From Cheilinus undulatus (Eukaryota; Chordata; Actinopteri; Labriformes; Labridae): a stretch of DNA of 64,000 nt. The stretch covers positions 20,240,196 through 20,304,195 of the forward strand of contig NC_054873.1 in the NCBI RefSeq assembly GCF_018320785.1. The letters run 5' to 3'. The translations under genes were made by a program, and so were the position numbers. The notes beneath the pieces are model-generated. The model saw only the letters and a program-made list of their open reading frames with translations, was not told the DNA's origin and searched no databases. Shown piece by piece: positions 1 to 12,205 of this stretch (within the stretch, counting starts at the first letter, position 1; each line of letters begins with the position of its first letter).

Positions 1-2030
1 GGAAATATAGAGGGGTTCCTCTCATAAATTTGTAACCCTTTAAACTCTGAAATTCTAACTTTGTAAATATATGACTTTATATTTTGACCCCCCCCCCCCC
101 CCCAAAAAAAATCAAAACAGAACTGATCCTCTTTATTTTTGTCTTTTCTGGTGGCCCTAATACACTGTTGAATGTTGTGTTTTTCATCCTGATTTTTAAA
201 AAAATATTCACATCTAATGCAGACCCCCCAAAGGGCTCTAAAATCACTGATTTAGGCAAAAAGAACAAGAATGGCAACAACCCAGGTAATGATGTGACTG
301 TGAACCCATCAGCAAAGGTTTAGTGCATGAGGGAAATGTTTGAAGAGAAGTATGTTAATGATTTTTATTCAATTTATTGACGACTTGAAAAAAAAAAGTT
401 CAACTTTGGGGCGAGGACAGTTATTTACAGTTATAGTCGAAGGTTTAAGCTCTCAGGTGGTGTTCGTGTCATATCTCAGTCTGCTACCAAGGCTGAGAAA
501 TAAAGACTTAAGCAAATGTTGAAACGCTGCAGATTTACAGAAAACCCTCGGGGTTTTGGATGAATATACCCTGGTTTGAGGGCATTTCTTAGGCATCCAC
601 TGTATTATTCCTTCCAAGCACAGGCAGACACAAGTGTCTTTCTTGCAACGGGTTTATTGAAAGCTTCTCCTTCTTATCCACCGTGAAAACTAAATAACAT
701 AAATAAAGTGATCGACATACAATGTCAGCAAAAATGATAACACGCACAGCATGCAAGTAAAATTTACTGTACAGAAGTAAAACAGATATAAAATCCCACA
801 ATTTACGTCGTTTGCTGCATGCCGTATGAAAGAAATAAACGTCCATCACAACTTCCATCTGTGTGGTAAGAGCTCATGCTTGCTGCTGTAAAGCTACCAT
901 GAAGCTACTGTGAGTCACGTGACAGCAGCTCAACGTTACTTCCTAAGCGACTTCAAAATAAAACAACGTATTTTCAAAGTAAAATAAGGAAGTACTATGC
1001 ACTTTCAATGCCATAATATTGTACCAAATGAAGCTTCAAATAACAAACTCAACATTATCTAACAACATTTTCTTAATTTCTTCAAGAAAAATTCACAGTA
1101 TAATTGCATTATTTACACTTAGGTCTTAATGGGGTAAGCGTTCAGAATTTTGATAGATTTGCTTCTTCTAATTCATAACTAGAGATTTTACAAGAGTGTT
1201 TATATGATATTTACAAAGACCACCTAATAAAAAGTATTTTATTGAAATGTCTTGATACTGCGACACTAAAGATTCTCATACAAATATGTCTTCCCCTGTT
1301 AATGTTCAGTGAAAAGGTAAAGATGCGGTCAAGGTTTATTATGGAGGAGATTACACATGACTGCTAAAATTTAGAATAAAATGCAGATTTTTAATAGTCA
1401 GTTATATTCATTAGTTACATAAAACATTTGATTGTGATGTATCTGACATGGATTTGTTACTGAAAGGGTGGGAGACTTTACAAAGTAATGCTCATAAATA
1501 ATGTAATCGTCTTATTTAAAAACTGCAGGGGGCTGAATCTAACGTCATTCAAAAATGAACGTATCAAAGCAAACATGTTACATAAAGGTGAAAAATAAGA
1601 TATGCATCATGACTGTGTTCATAGATTTATCTGGTTTAAAGTTGTTTTTTTCTCACACAAATCTCATTTTGTTGTTGTGTCAAACATACACTCCAGTAGC
1701 CTAAGTAATACAAGTGGTATAAATGTTGCTCATAATCATTATACATGGGGCCCTTGACTTTGAAATGATGAAAAGATGTTCTTCAATAAACAAGTGTATA
1801 ACGTAACAGTTGTCACCAACGTTTAATTCCTTTTAGTGACTTTGGTCACTGTAGGCAGGTGGTTATGACTGAAAGAAATCAAATGAAGCATGCCACTGGA
1901 TATTTGAAGCTTCTTTGAGTACATCGAGTCTGACTTTAAAAAATAATTTTACTCATAAAACTAATATCTATCAAAAGCTTTACTTACAGTACTCCATTTG
2001 CTCTTTTTAATGTCTCCTTAAGCTAATACG
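1..2030. other. Non-coding, AT-rich, no gene recognised
   Basis: Holds a C-run and A-run at about 88-110. Between about 590 and 960 there is a block with a palindromic GTCACGTGAC at about 915-924, ETS-like ACTTCCT, and on the minus strand an 89-codon ORF followed by an AATAAA; this could be a solo LTR or an old retro-element on the minus strand, but no family was recognised. Nothing else identified. Confidence 0.4.
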
Positions 2031-2035
2031 TTCCA

Positions 2036-2470
2036 AAAAATCCCTCCAAAATTTCATGTAAATTAAAAAAAAAAAAAAAAAAATTCAAGCAAATTCACCC
2101 TAAATTTTCTCAACAATTCACCTCCATCTTCTTATGAAATTCCCCCAAAATTACGAATGCATTCCCAAATGTCCATGAAAATTATGGAAAATTCCTAAAA
2201 ACTTCTGATAAATTCCTCAAAATTTCCATGAAAATTAGTGAAAATTTCAACACACATTCTTCCCAAAATATTCAAATTGATTTCGCAAATATCACAATTT
2301 CCCAAATTTCTGTGAAAATACTCCCAAATTTTAAAAAGAGTCCCTTCTACATCCAAACAAATTTCCCAATTTTCCATGAAAATGCCAAACAATGTAGAAA
2401 ACATATCCCCAAAATTTCCATGAAAAATTACCAAGCAAATTCTCCAAAATATCTCCCCAAAATCCTTTCA
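2036..2470. repeat. Degenerate A/T-rich tandem repeat
   Basis: Loose repetition of units like CCAAAATTTCCATGAAAATT, spaced irregularly at roughly 25-50 bases, opening with an A-run at 2066-2083. The open frames seen here on both strands are by-products of the stop-poor repeat unit. Confidence 0.6.
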
Positions 2471-3128
2471 CCCACTCTCTGGAAACCCCGGACAATTATG
2501 TCAAGAATTCTAATAACTGAAATTATAACTGAGTTGCAGGAAAGCCAGAATGTAATGTCTCATATGTACACGCTGGATTTTAAGAGGATATTGGTCAAAC
2601 ATGACTAAAACCGCCCCTACACACTTATAACAGCCTCTAAGAGAAACTGGCTAAACGTTTATGAATTATATTAAGATTTTCTTGGTGTAGCCTAAAACCG
2701 AGTTTTAATTTGAAAATCCGTACCGGGGTCTTAGTTGGTCTTTCCTGTAACTCGACGCTGGTCTGCGTGCTGTAGTTCCGCTGTCAGGCGCTAGGGGAGC
2801 TGCAGCAGGAAGCTGGTTGATCAGATAGTGACAATGACGGGTAAACAGCCAGGATGATATCACTTCAACATGAACACTGGTCATTTACCAACGTGTGTGC
2901 TGATGTCCACCTGCTCCAACAATGTCTCTATCGATTATAAATGTGATCAAAATCTCCACGATGAAACACCAGACAGAAATATTGGGGATGTTTGTTTCTG
3001 TGCTCATCACACGGCTTACTATTTTTTCCTCAGGCGGAAATAGAGAGACAGCTGACAGAAAAAAAAAAAAAAAAAAACAAGAACATGAATTGAATTACTT
3101 CTTCATGTAGGCCTACAGTATATAAATA

Positions 3129-3416
3129 TCCTTTACTCTTGTCACATCAGTTAACCTGCTGTAAATGACACTCTGGCTTTTTATATTAACACATGTTCAA
3201 CTGAGTTTCAACCAACCCCAGGTACAGTAGGGATCCCCAGTCTCTGGCATGTTATTCTGGGGGTCATGGGGTAAAAAGTTTGGGACCCCTGCCTTAATAT
3301 ACAACGGACCATTGAACAAGATTTTATCTCAATAGTCAAACTATTTACTCCTTTACTCTTGTCACATCAGTAAACCTGCTGTAAATGATACACTGGCTCT
3401 TTATATTGATACATGT
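3129..3416. repeat. Direct repeat of about 68 bp flanking a small hAT-like relic
   Basis: The segment 3129-3196 (TCCTTTACTCTTGTCACATC and following) recurs at 3349-3416 with about 90% identity, 220 bases apart. Between them lies GGGATCCCCAG...TTTGGGACCCCTG (about 3225-3293), which resembles the two ends of a heavily deleted hAT-type element. A G-run of 16 follows at about 3440. Confidence 0.5.
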
Positions 3417-5437
3417 CTAGTACAAGGCCTGAAATTTCACGGGGGGGGGGGGGGAATGTGATGTTCAGATAGATTTAGCCAGCAGGACACAATTATCAGC
3501 ACCTGGACTGTGTGGCTCTCCTTGAATTTCTTTGATACTTCTCACACCAATTCTTCACACTCGGAAACGCTGTGACAGCTTTGTATATCTTTCTCCTGCT
3601 TTGTGAGAATAAACAGTTCTTTTTCTCAAATCTAAACTGATTTCTTTTGTTTTTACTATGAAGCATTCTCAAGTGGCAGCTCAAACCCTTTTCTGAACCC
3701 TCAGTTTTAAGTTGATTTTACAAGCTTTGAGCATTACAGAATTAAAGCACGTCACTGCACAACAGTGGTTTGTACTATGGCTCAACAAAAAGGTCTGCTC
3801 TAAATGATGCTAATGATTTTAATCCTGGTAGTTATTGTGAAATGATTCTGTTTCTGTGTGCAAAGTAAAATAATGTAAGCATCCAAAAGGAAAAGCAGTG
3901 TTAAAAATGACTTGCTTAACAGCACTTGGAAAATCAGTATACTGTTTATCAGTAGCTAAAGATTGAAGACACTGAGAAGATGCATGAATATAAAACATCA
4001 CCGTTAATGAATCATAGGCATTAAAGGGGCAGCAACAAGTCTTTTCTTCACATCCAAAGAAAAAATAACACTTGAGAAATAAAATCCCAGCTGCAACTTT
4101 AACTTCTTAACAAGCTGATCAAAGTCAAAGACTCATCAATCAAATATCCAAGGATTTATAAGATGATACAAACTCGATCACATCACAAGAAGTGGTGATA
4201 GAAGGCAGGTTAAGAGGCTTTTTCTATGAGTTCATTAACATCATGAGCTTGGTTTTGTCAGGACTCAAAACTAATTTTAACTCATGCAGAGTGTCCTGTA
4301 CAATATCAAACAAACAAATTACGGTCATCAACATATTAATGAACACTTGCGTTGGGTACATTTTGACCTTACTGTTGATATAAAGTGAAAACTACTTCAT
4401 TTATTCAAATCTATTTAATCAGGAATGCCTCACTGAGATCAAGAATCATATTTGCAAGACTACTGGCCAAGACAGGCTGCAGCCCAATCACCAGAGTAAC
4501 AGACATAACACATGACACATGGCAGTAACAAACACAGAATACCCAATCCTAAATCACAGAACACCAAGTCATTTGTCATAAACATTTACAACCTGATGGA
4601 TCCTCCTCCAACACGTTCAGTCTGCCTTTAAAAGATTTAACCCTCTGAGCCCTTAGCTATTTGAAACCCTTTTGTCTCTCCTGGACTTTTCAGCCAAGCT
4701 CTAAACAACCTGGGATTTAAGAATATTTGTGCTGCAGAAATGTCACATAAATTCTAGAAATAGATATGGGACTATAAAGATAAAAGAAAAAACTAAGAAA
4801 TTACAACTTGTGTGTCACATGATAAACAATAAGGCCTTTTTTTTTTTTTTTTTTGCAAAACCTTGCTCTAACATCTCTTCACTTTCACAAAAAAAGTTAA
4901 AAAAAATCTTGAAACTATTCACATATTTTCAGAAAAAACTCCTTGTGCTTTATTGTTCTGGCTGTTTTATAGGCATTATTCATTGCAGTTTCTGTCTGCA
5001 GTGACACAGAGGGCTACATCACAACCTCTTTGTGTCCTTTTCTCTCCACTATGAGCTGTTCAGGCTGTCCTGAATAGGTCATAATGGAGCCTTAAATCCT
5101 CCTGCATGATTTAAGTGTAAATACAATTTAACAAATATGATGCAACAACAGAACAGCCATTGGTTGTCCTTGCCTGTCACAAAGCACTGTGGTAAAACAA
5201 TATAATGGATTAGCATGCTAAACTAGCAGAAATGATCACAAATAGATTAAAAAAGGGATAAAAAGGCATTCAACTTCAGACTCACTGGTGGTGATATTAT
5301 CTTGAAAGACCACGGGAAGGCACCGAAGTTCCAGGCTCACTAGAAAGGCTTCTGTAAGGGCTACAAAGGACAACATCAGCAGAACAGCTCAATGGAGGGC
5401 TTCCAGAGGGGAAAAAGGTAAGAAGCTACAGTTCATG
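3417..5437. other. Non-coding, no gene recognised
   Basis: AT-rich, with a T-run at 4838-4854. No splice-supported exon, RNA gene or recognisable element was found. Confidence 0.4.
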
Positions 5438-5445
5438 GTTCACAA

Positions 5446-5975
5446 CAGTGTTAATTTCATCAACTAAAACTATGACTAAAAATGTTCGTCGACAGCCTTT
5501 TCTTCCATGACAAAATCTAGACTAAGACTAACCAAAAATAGATCTTTGATGACTGAAACTGACAAAAAGTAAGTGTAATTTTCTTCAAGATGACTAAAAC
5601 AAGACTAAAATGTAATTCATTTTCCGTCGGACATTCAAATTCCATGATATTTCCTCACTGTGGGTACATCTGTCAAAACACAATGCACCTGTAGCTCTTC
5701 TGCCTCTCAGCTGTAGAAAGCAGGGGCCCCAGGTTTGGCAGGGTGCAGAGAACACACTACCATGACTTGGCACCAGATTTAGGCAGGAGAATAAATGCTT
5801 GGACTAAAAGTAAAGACTAAAATGTGAGGACTTTTTATGGACTAAAACTAGACTAACATGTTTTTGAGTTTTTGTCGACCCAAAATGGGTAAAAATGTGA
5901 CTAAAAATAAAAGACATGTAATCAAAAGATGAAGACTAAGACTAAAATTAAAAATAGCTGTCAAAGTTAACACTG
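5446..5975. mobile_element. Non-autonomous hAT-type element (530 bp) with 8-bp target duplication
   Basis: Starts CAGTGTTAATTT and ends with the inverted AAAGTTAACACTG, giving 12-13 bp imperfect terminal inverted repeats. An exact 8-bp target duplication GTTCACAA flanks it at 5438-5445 and 5976-5983, the hAT signature. The interior is built of GACTAAAA-type motifs and has no transposase. Confidence 0.85.
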
Positions 5976-5983
5976 GTTCACAA

Positions 5984-8290
5984 TTGATTTAACTTTAAGT
6001 AACTTATGTATGACAATGTTAGTCTTAGGGTTGATCAGGGTTGATCTTGTGTTTTTATATGGCTTAACTTTATGAAAAAAGCATGTTTTTAGGTCAAGTT
6101 TTAAGTTTCTATTGATTATTTTTTGTAAGCTGGAAAACATTGAGACAGATGCTGGTGTATCAAAGCCTGACTGTCTGAGTCAAGAAACTAGAAAGAAGAA
6201 GATTTGACAAAATAAATATTTTAAAACTGCTTTAAAAGGCCGTACTGGACTAAAACTGGCAGGTTGGTTACTTGTAGATTGATAAGTATGACTCGGTATC
6301 ATCTAAAATAATGTTTTTTTTCCTTTCCCCTTTTCTTTTTCTTTCTTTTTTTAACAATTAAAGACTTTCCTGTATTTGTTTTTTAGGAAAGCTGAAGAGA
6401 GATGGACTAATGCAGAGAAGTGAGTGTCCTGATGGTTTTATAAAGAGGAAGAAGCATAAATAAGGTAAATCAAACTTACATACTGTATGTTGTGTGACTG
6501 AGTGGAATCTTTGGCATGCAATGAGGAAGAAGATGAATGTGTACAAACTTGAAATAAGATAAATGAGATTTCAATCAGCTCAATGAGGTTTCTGTAAGGT
6601 CAATTAAATGTTCCAAGCCTCTTTAACAGGATGTGATGGTCAGTTGTATTAAATTTTAACAGTCCTTCCTGTTTTGAAGGTATTGTAAACAGACACACAG
6701 TTGAAGTGTACAGAAAGGTACATGTGTAAGCATTTTTAAGGTTGAGATGTCATTTAGGAATTTAGATCATGTTAAAATGTAAAAGTACAATGGTTATAAT
6801 CACATTTGAAGTGAGTGTTGCCTTTAGATTCTTGCTTCAATATTTAGATATTCCTAACAATTTCTCCTCCTTTCCATAACGTGTCACACACATCTGTCAA
6901 AGCGTGTCACTGGCTGGCTTGTTAACAACACCGGAGGTGTGGAGCAGTGACACTTCATCTAAATCTCAAGAAAATGTTGTTTCCTTGTTAGTCATTGTTT
7001 TCTCACTCTATTTTTGACCTTCGGTTGCTGGCTATTCTGGACTGATTTATTTTACTGTCAATCTCCTGTCACTTCTGATTTGGGCTGGACGCTCTCATCT
7101 CAGCAGTCTTTGCCCTTGCTCATTCCTCCAAATGTTAAGATTTACACAACACTCCTCCAAAAAGTTGCTGCCATGTCTGTGGCTATGTCACGCTGCAGGA
7201 CCCATGTATATCTTCTCAATGTGGACTGCTTAGGTGTTATTGTTTCAGTTTTCAGAAAATATTTCATGGTAGGCTGTGCCAAATAAATCCTATAAATACA
7301 TGTAAATTTGTTCCTTTTATATAAAACTGGACATAATGCAAAGATATATTAAAGCTCCTGTGAGGAAGTTGCATCGCCCACGGACAAAGTTGTGCATCTG
7401 TTTGCTGATTTTGTCCTGAACTTGTGAAATAAAAGCAAAAGTATAAAATTACTCATCATTTCTCAGAAGATTTTATTTTGAAATGCAAGCCACAGAACTT
7501 ATTATTGAGTACTCTTTTCCTATGCACTGCACCTTTAAATTTTGATGTAATGACAAATGTAATTCCATTCTTGGCCACTTCCTCTGTTTGTTACAGAGTT
7601 TCATGCTTCATTGAAATCTTTATTGAAGCAGGTCACTCATTAGTCCGGCGCTGACCTAAAGCCACCCGTCTCTTCCTTGTAGGTTATTGTGAATGTGGGA
7701 CAGTGAGGTCACCACGGTGCAGAGGTCACAGAGTCTGGCTCTCACGTGCACCGTGCAGCCATTGATGCTCCAATCCTCTTACAACCCCCACTTCTTCAAG
7801 CACTCAGGCCAGACTATCAGATCAGCTTGCTGTGGTCACGTCTTATCCTGAAGATACCGCAGATCCTCAGGGCAGAGTCACGCCAGCAGGTATCAAACGC
7901 CACGGCCAACTGAATCACCTTCGTGTGCATAAATAACAGATCTAAATGCTTTTCTGATGCATTCACTGACTTGTCCTTTGAAGTGAACGAGTCACTGAAG
8001 TACTCATAAAAAAAAACTATTGAAGAATACTGACCAAAATGTTTTTATTTGTCTCTTACAAATAAAGGACATGGTAATGCTACTTACTGCTAACTTAAGT
8101 GGGGTTTTTTACCTTTTCACCTTGTTATATGTGTCAGCTTTGATTGTAGCAATCAGTGCTGCTTGTACATAATCAAAAATGGTATTCTAATAGTTGAAAA
8201 TGGCTCAGTATCTGTTAATTTAAATCAGCCCTAAACATGTGCAAGACAACTGATGACATGAAGTGAACTGGTTAGTAAAAACACTGTGAG
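5984..8290. other. Non-coding, no gene recognised
   Basis: Contains a pyrimidine tract at 6316-6352 and one end of the AAAGCTCCTGTGAGGA repeat family at about 7348. A somewhat GC-richer block at 7640-7900 has two AGGTCA half-sites (about 7708 and 7721) and may be regulatory; no coding signal seen. Confidence 0.35.
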
Positions 8291-8304
8291 TGAGTCAACT
8301 TTTA

Positions 8305-8524
8305 TGATATATGGTATGACAGGATATAGAATGATATAATAGGATATGAAAGGATACATCATTATGCAATGCAATGTGATACAATTCAATAAAATAAGAA
8401 ACATAACCATACCATGCCATACTGTACCATATTATACCATAAAACCGTACCATACCAAAAAATACCATACGACACTGTACCTTAACATACCATACCGTAC
8501 TATAACATACCATGCCATATCATA
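8305..8524. repeat. Degenerate (CCATA)n / (GGATATGA)n array
   Basis: Purine-rich GATATAGGATATGA units at 8305-8360 pass into TACCATACCA units up to 8524. The array is interrupted at its right end by the hAT-like element at 8525, and a trace of it resumes at 9154. Confidence 0.7.
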
Positions 8525-9153
8525 CAGCAGCCTTTCCCAAACTTAAGTATGCTGTGGCACAGTTTGAGATCTAAAAACCTTCTGGGGCCCACCAAAAAAC
8601 CCTTGTTCTTACCTTTCATTAGTCATAATGTTGTTTCATAAACAGGGAATTTCAATGCAAATGCTTTGCTTTCATAAAGTTTTTTGTCACGAAGAACAAT
8701 TAATGAGCCACTGCCTTATATTATGTTAAATAAATGACAGTGGCTTATTAATTGAAATGTTCTTTTCAATTATGATCTTTATACCTTGTGCCTAGCAAAC
8801 ACTTCCCAAAAAGCATTTATGGCTTCAAAGGTACTGAAAATTCCAAAAATCAGGAATCATGTGGCATAAGAGAACATTTAGAGAGTGTCACTAGTCAGCC
8901 AGGTAAACCGACCCCAGGTAAACTGTGACCCTAATTATATAGATCAGACAAAATAAATGATTAAAAGGTGACATGAGTTAAAACTTCTTGCTGTGTTTAC
9001 TTCTGTGTTACTGCTTAGACTTCAGAGAAGAACATATAAACAAGTGTTTTATGATCATATTAAACAGGTTTTAATTTTTATTTCCTCGATTTGTAGATAT
9101 TGTAAATGACCTCTCATGGCCAAACCTTTGGGCCCACACTTTTGGAAGCACTG
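8525..9153. mobile_element. Non-autonomous hAT-like element (629 bp) with duplicated target
   Basis: Left end CAGCAGCCTTTCCCAAACTT and the inverted right end CAGTGCTTCCAAAAGTGTGG are related terminal repeats. CCATATCATA occurs exactly at 8515-8524 and again at 9154-9163; at least 8 of these 10 bases would be target duplication. The duplication comes from the CCATA array, showing that the array was already there when the element arrived. No transposase coding. Confidence 0.7.
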
Positions 9154-9317
9154 CCATATCATAAGGTACAGTACAATATACTATTGTACCTCTAAAGCTA
9201 TTTCTCTTACTCCAGTAGTGCAGAATTATTAGCTTGTATTCTGATTTAGATTCAAATTCAGATTCAGATAAGTATTTATACCAGAAGGGTAATTTAGGTT
9301 CACAATCTATCAAGTTT

Positions 9318-9318
<1 letters not shown>

Positions 9319-9354
<36 letters not shown>
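9319..9354 (+). repeat. 35-base poly(A) tract, possible retroelement tail
   Basis: A pure A-run following ATCAAGTTTTATT. The preceding text (ACCAGAAGGGTAATTTAGG) faintly resembles the 3' ends of fish non-LTR retroelements, but no body was recognised. Confidence 0.4.
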
Positions 9355-9355
<1 letters not shown>

Positions 9356-11780
9356 AGGGAAGGAATAGTCCCAGCAGCATTTAGATGATTACATTTACAA
9401 GTCAGTGACAACAGACCAGCAGTAGCAAACATTACATGAAAAAAACAAGAGAAGCGTTATGAATATAAGACCAGAGATGTTTAAAAATCAGTGAAGAAAT
9501 ACAGGAACCTTAAAGGTTACCTAAGTGTGCTCTTAAAGACTGCTGGTTAGACTACTGGGTTGCATACTGTGGAGCAGTAGAGTGTAGAAAAGGTGCCAAT
9601 TTATTTTAGAAAAATCTTAGATAAAAGGTTTTTAACACTCTGGAATAAACCTAAATAACTTTTTTCTGTTTGGTATTTTTTTGATATTTTGTTGTGGAGG
9701 AATTAAAGTGTAGACCTGCAGGTAAGGTGACACTTCAAATCCGTTTGAATGAATGTTGTTTAAATTAGTGCTAAAAGGAAATAGCACCGACATTCATTGT
9801 AAGATGATAAAAAGAAGAGCACTGTGAGAGAGAATCATTTTAAAACTATTCTGTGAATTTGCTGTTTTTATTGTGATTATGCAGATCTTTTGTACCGGGT
9901 GTTTTTTGAGTAGAGAAGCGCCTTTAAATTCATCCCTTTGCTTCATGATAAAATACAGTGCTACTTTTTTTTTGGTAGTTTTGCAGTTACAGAGAAGTGC
10001 TACTGTTACTGCAAAACTACCAAGAGAATCACTGATTTGAGCTTGTTGATCATCCCAAACATAATCCCATCTAGGTCAAAATGTGTAGGAACTTTTTCCT
10101 CACCTTTCATTCTGTTAATCAGTTTAACACCCATTTGAAATAAGGGAGACCCTGGCTTTGACGTCACTTACACAGCCTCTCTCAGGCCGAGCTGTTACTG
10201 CAGAATTTACGCAGAGTGTTTCTTTTTTTCTCCTCCTTTTTCTTGGCGTCCTGTAGAAAAGCGGATGGGAAACTCTGATGTCATCAACCTTGGCACAGCG
10301 GGACAGAGGAGCATGCAGACCCTCAGGGTGCCACGATTGGTGCCCATGTGTTTGTGCCCCATAGATGGTGAAATAGATGGTGTGGTGCTGCCCGCCTGTG
10401 CTGCACCTGCGTCCCAGCATGCTGATTGATCAGTTTGGTCATGTGGAATGTCACCATCTGCTCCCCCGGTCCCACTCACCCCTTCTTGTGTGAATGCCAA
10501 TCACTGGCAGGAAGATGGTTATTTAAGCCATGTCAAATCAGGCGCATGACGATGAGCAATATGCCAACGACACTTGAAATGTGTGTTGCAGCATCAACTG
10601 CACATCAAGTAAAAGAACAACCATGACTTCTTTCTGCAGAGAGGTGCACTTCCTCATTTTTGTCACCAATACAACACTTTCTTTTTCTTTTACAGAAATG
10701 AAGCTGATTTTGTGCTCTTCACAAATATGTTGCAGAAACTTCAGAGTGCAACGGCAGGTGTGTTTTTATGTATTTGCATCAAAAGTCTTCCTCTTCTTTA
10801 TTTCATCATGTGCTCAGCTCCTTGTTTATGTCGCCTCCATCCCCTTCAGTTGCTCTTTTTTGGCCTCTTAATGGTCGACAGCTTATCAGGGGGCCATCAG
10901 CAGTGACATTTTTCATTGTAGAGCGTCATAACCAATGACATTTCAACCATGGGAAAATAAAGATATGCAAATCTGAGCTCATTAACATTTGCATTACCTG
11001 TTTGAATAATCGCACTCCTGACAAGACTGCAATTAACTAAGATTGATGCAAAGTTCAGGGTTAGGGGACTGTATATATTTGCTGTTGGATCATTTACCAG
11101 AGAGGTGTGTGTGCATGTGTGCTTCTAATGCTCAATGTGTCAGATAGGGGAAGAGATCTCTGTCAGAAGAAAAGGTACTCAGCTGGACACTAGGATTTGT
11201 GGATTGTCTGGATTATTTCTAAAAAAAATGATGATTTATTTATTAATAATCTTACCCTAAAGAAAGCATGCAAAATTGGATATCTGCAATGATTTCAGTA
11301 ATATTTAATCTGCAGTAATATTCATGGTGATTCATTGCCCTGGGATTTCCCTATAAAGTACAATAATTTCCTAAGGTCCTAAAACACGTGTTTTTAGCTA
11401 GTTATGAAACATGTGGAAATCGATACTGCTGCCTCTGTGTGAGCTACAAATGCAAACAAGACCACCAGGAAAAAAGGGAAACTTGTAGTTAGTTATCTTT
11501 TAATGCTCATGAATGGGGCTGGGGGTATGTGTCAAGCAAAGTTCGTTAGTTGAATGCGGCAGAAATGGCCTCCTTTTTTTCTCTGCAAAGATTCATAACA
11601 ACACAAGAAGAGATTTTCTTCAGAAAACAGTAGTTATGATGTCACGGGCAAAATAAGCACTGAGATGAGACATAATGCTTTGTCCATGGGGGGGGGGGCA
11701 ATTTGACATTAACTTAACTTAAAGCTCCTGACACAGGATTTAAGGATTCATCAAGGGGCCACGACCCAGGGCTGGAGGAG
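9355..11780. other. Non-coding; a short perfect hairpin and candidate regulatory blocks
   Basis: Holds the 18-bp inverted repeat at 9972/10023, a GC-richer block at 10,150-10,500 with several E-boxes (CATGTG, CACCTG, CATCTG), and an inverted pair of octamers at 10965 and 10987. No exon was recognised, including none of the upstream tcf12 exons. Confidence 0.35.
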
Positions 11781-11794
11781 CCAGGGAGGTTGGC

Positions 11795-12205
11795 AAGAGT
11801 AAGGTTTGACACGTCAGCACATGTGTGTCAATCGGCAACCAAGGTCAAGCTTGACAGCATCTCTTTTGTCCGAGCCTTTACACCCCTGGTAATATGTCCA
11901 TGGACCGCTGGTGTTTTTTTGGTCCCTTGGGACATCAGCACGACCAGGGGCTTATGGCAACCCTACTACACATCAAGACTGTACCCTAAGCCATCCCACA
12001 CTCACCCCTTACTCTGCCCTAAAGGTGGTGACTTTGTTATTTTTTCAACAGATAATTTTCCATGCCCTTGGTGATATGGAAGGACATCCAGAGCACCACT
12101 GGGTTGTGTCAATCCTTTCATCTGCCTGATGGTGCCCTCAGGTAGCATACTTGCTACATCTACGCCTTAATTCAGCCTCAGTTTTTGCCTAAAAGTACTG
12201 CACAG
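11795..12205 (+). repeat. Dispersed repeat family, copy A
   Basis: About 410 bases that recur in the same orientation at 56,415-56,810. Shared blocks include CCTTGGGACATC, ACCAGGGGCT-ATGGCAACCC, TACTCTGCCCTAAAGGTG and TGCCCTCAGGTAGC. No terminal repeats, coding sequence or known family recognised. Confidence 0.65.

Noticed and set aside
590-858. 89-codon minus-strand ORF
   Set aside because: No recognisable protein; the surrounding AATAAA and promoter-like words may be a solo LTR, which could not be proven without a target duplication.
2195-2608. ORFs on both strands, up to 126 codons
   Set aside because: They lie in a stop-poor A/T tandem repeat.
10124-10500. Overlapping minus-strand ORFs of 97-98 codons
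   Set aside because: Composition and overlap in two frames suggest chance in a GC-richer block; no domain recognised.
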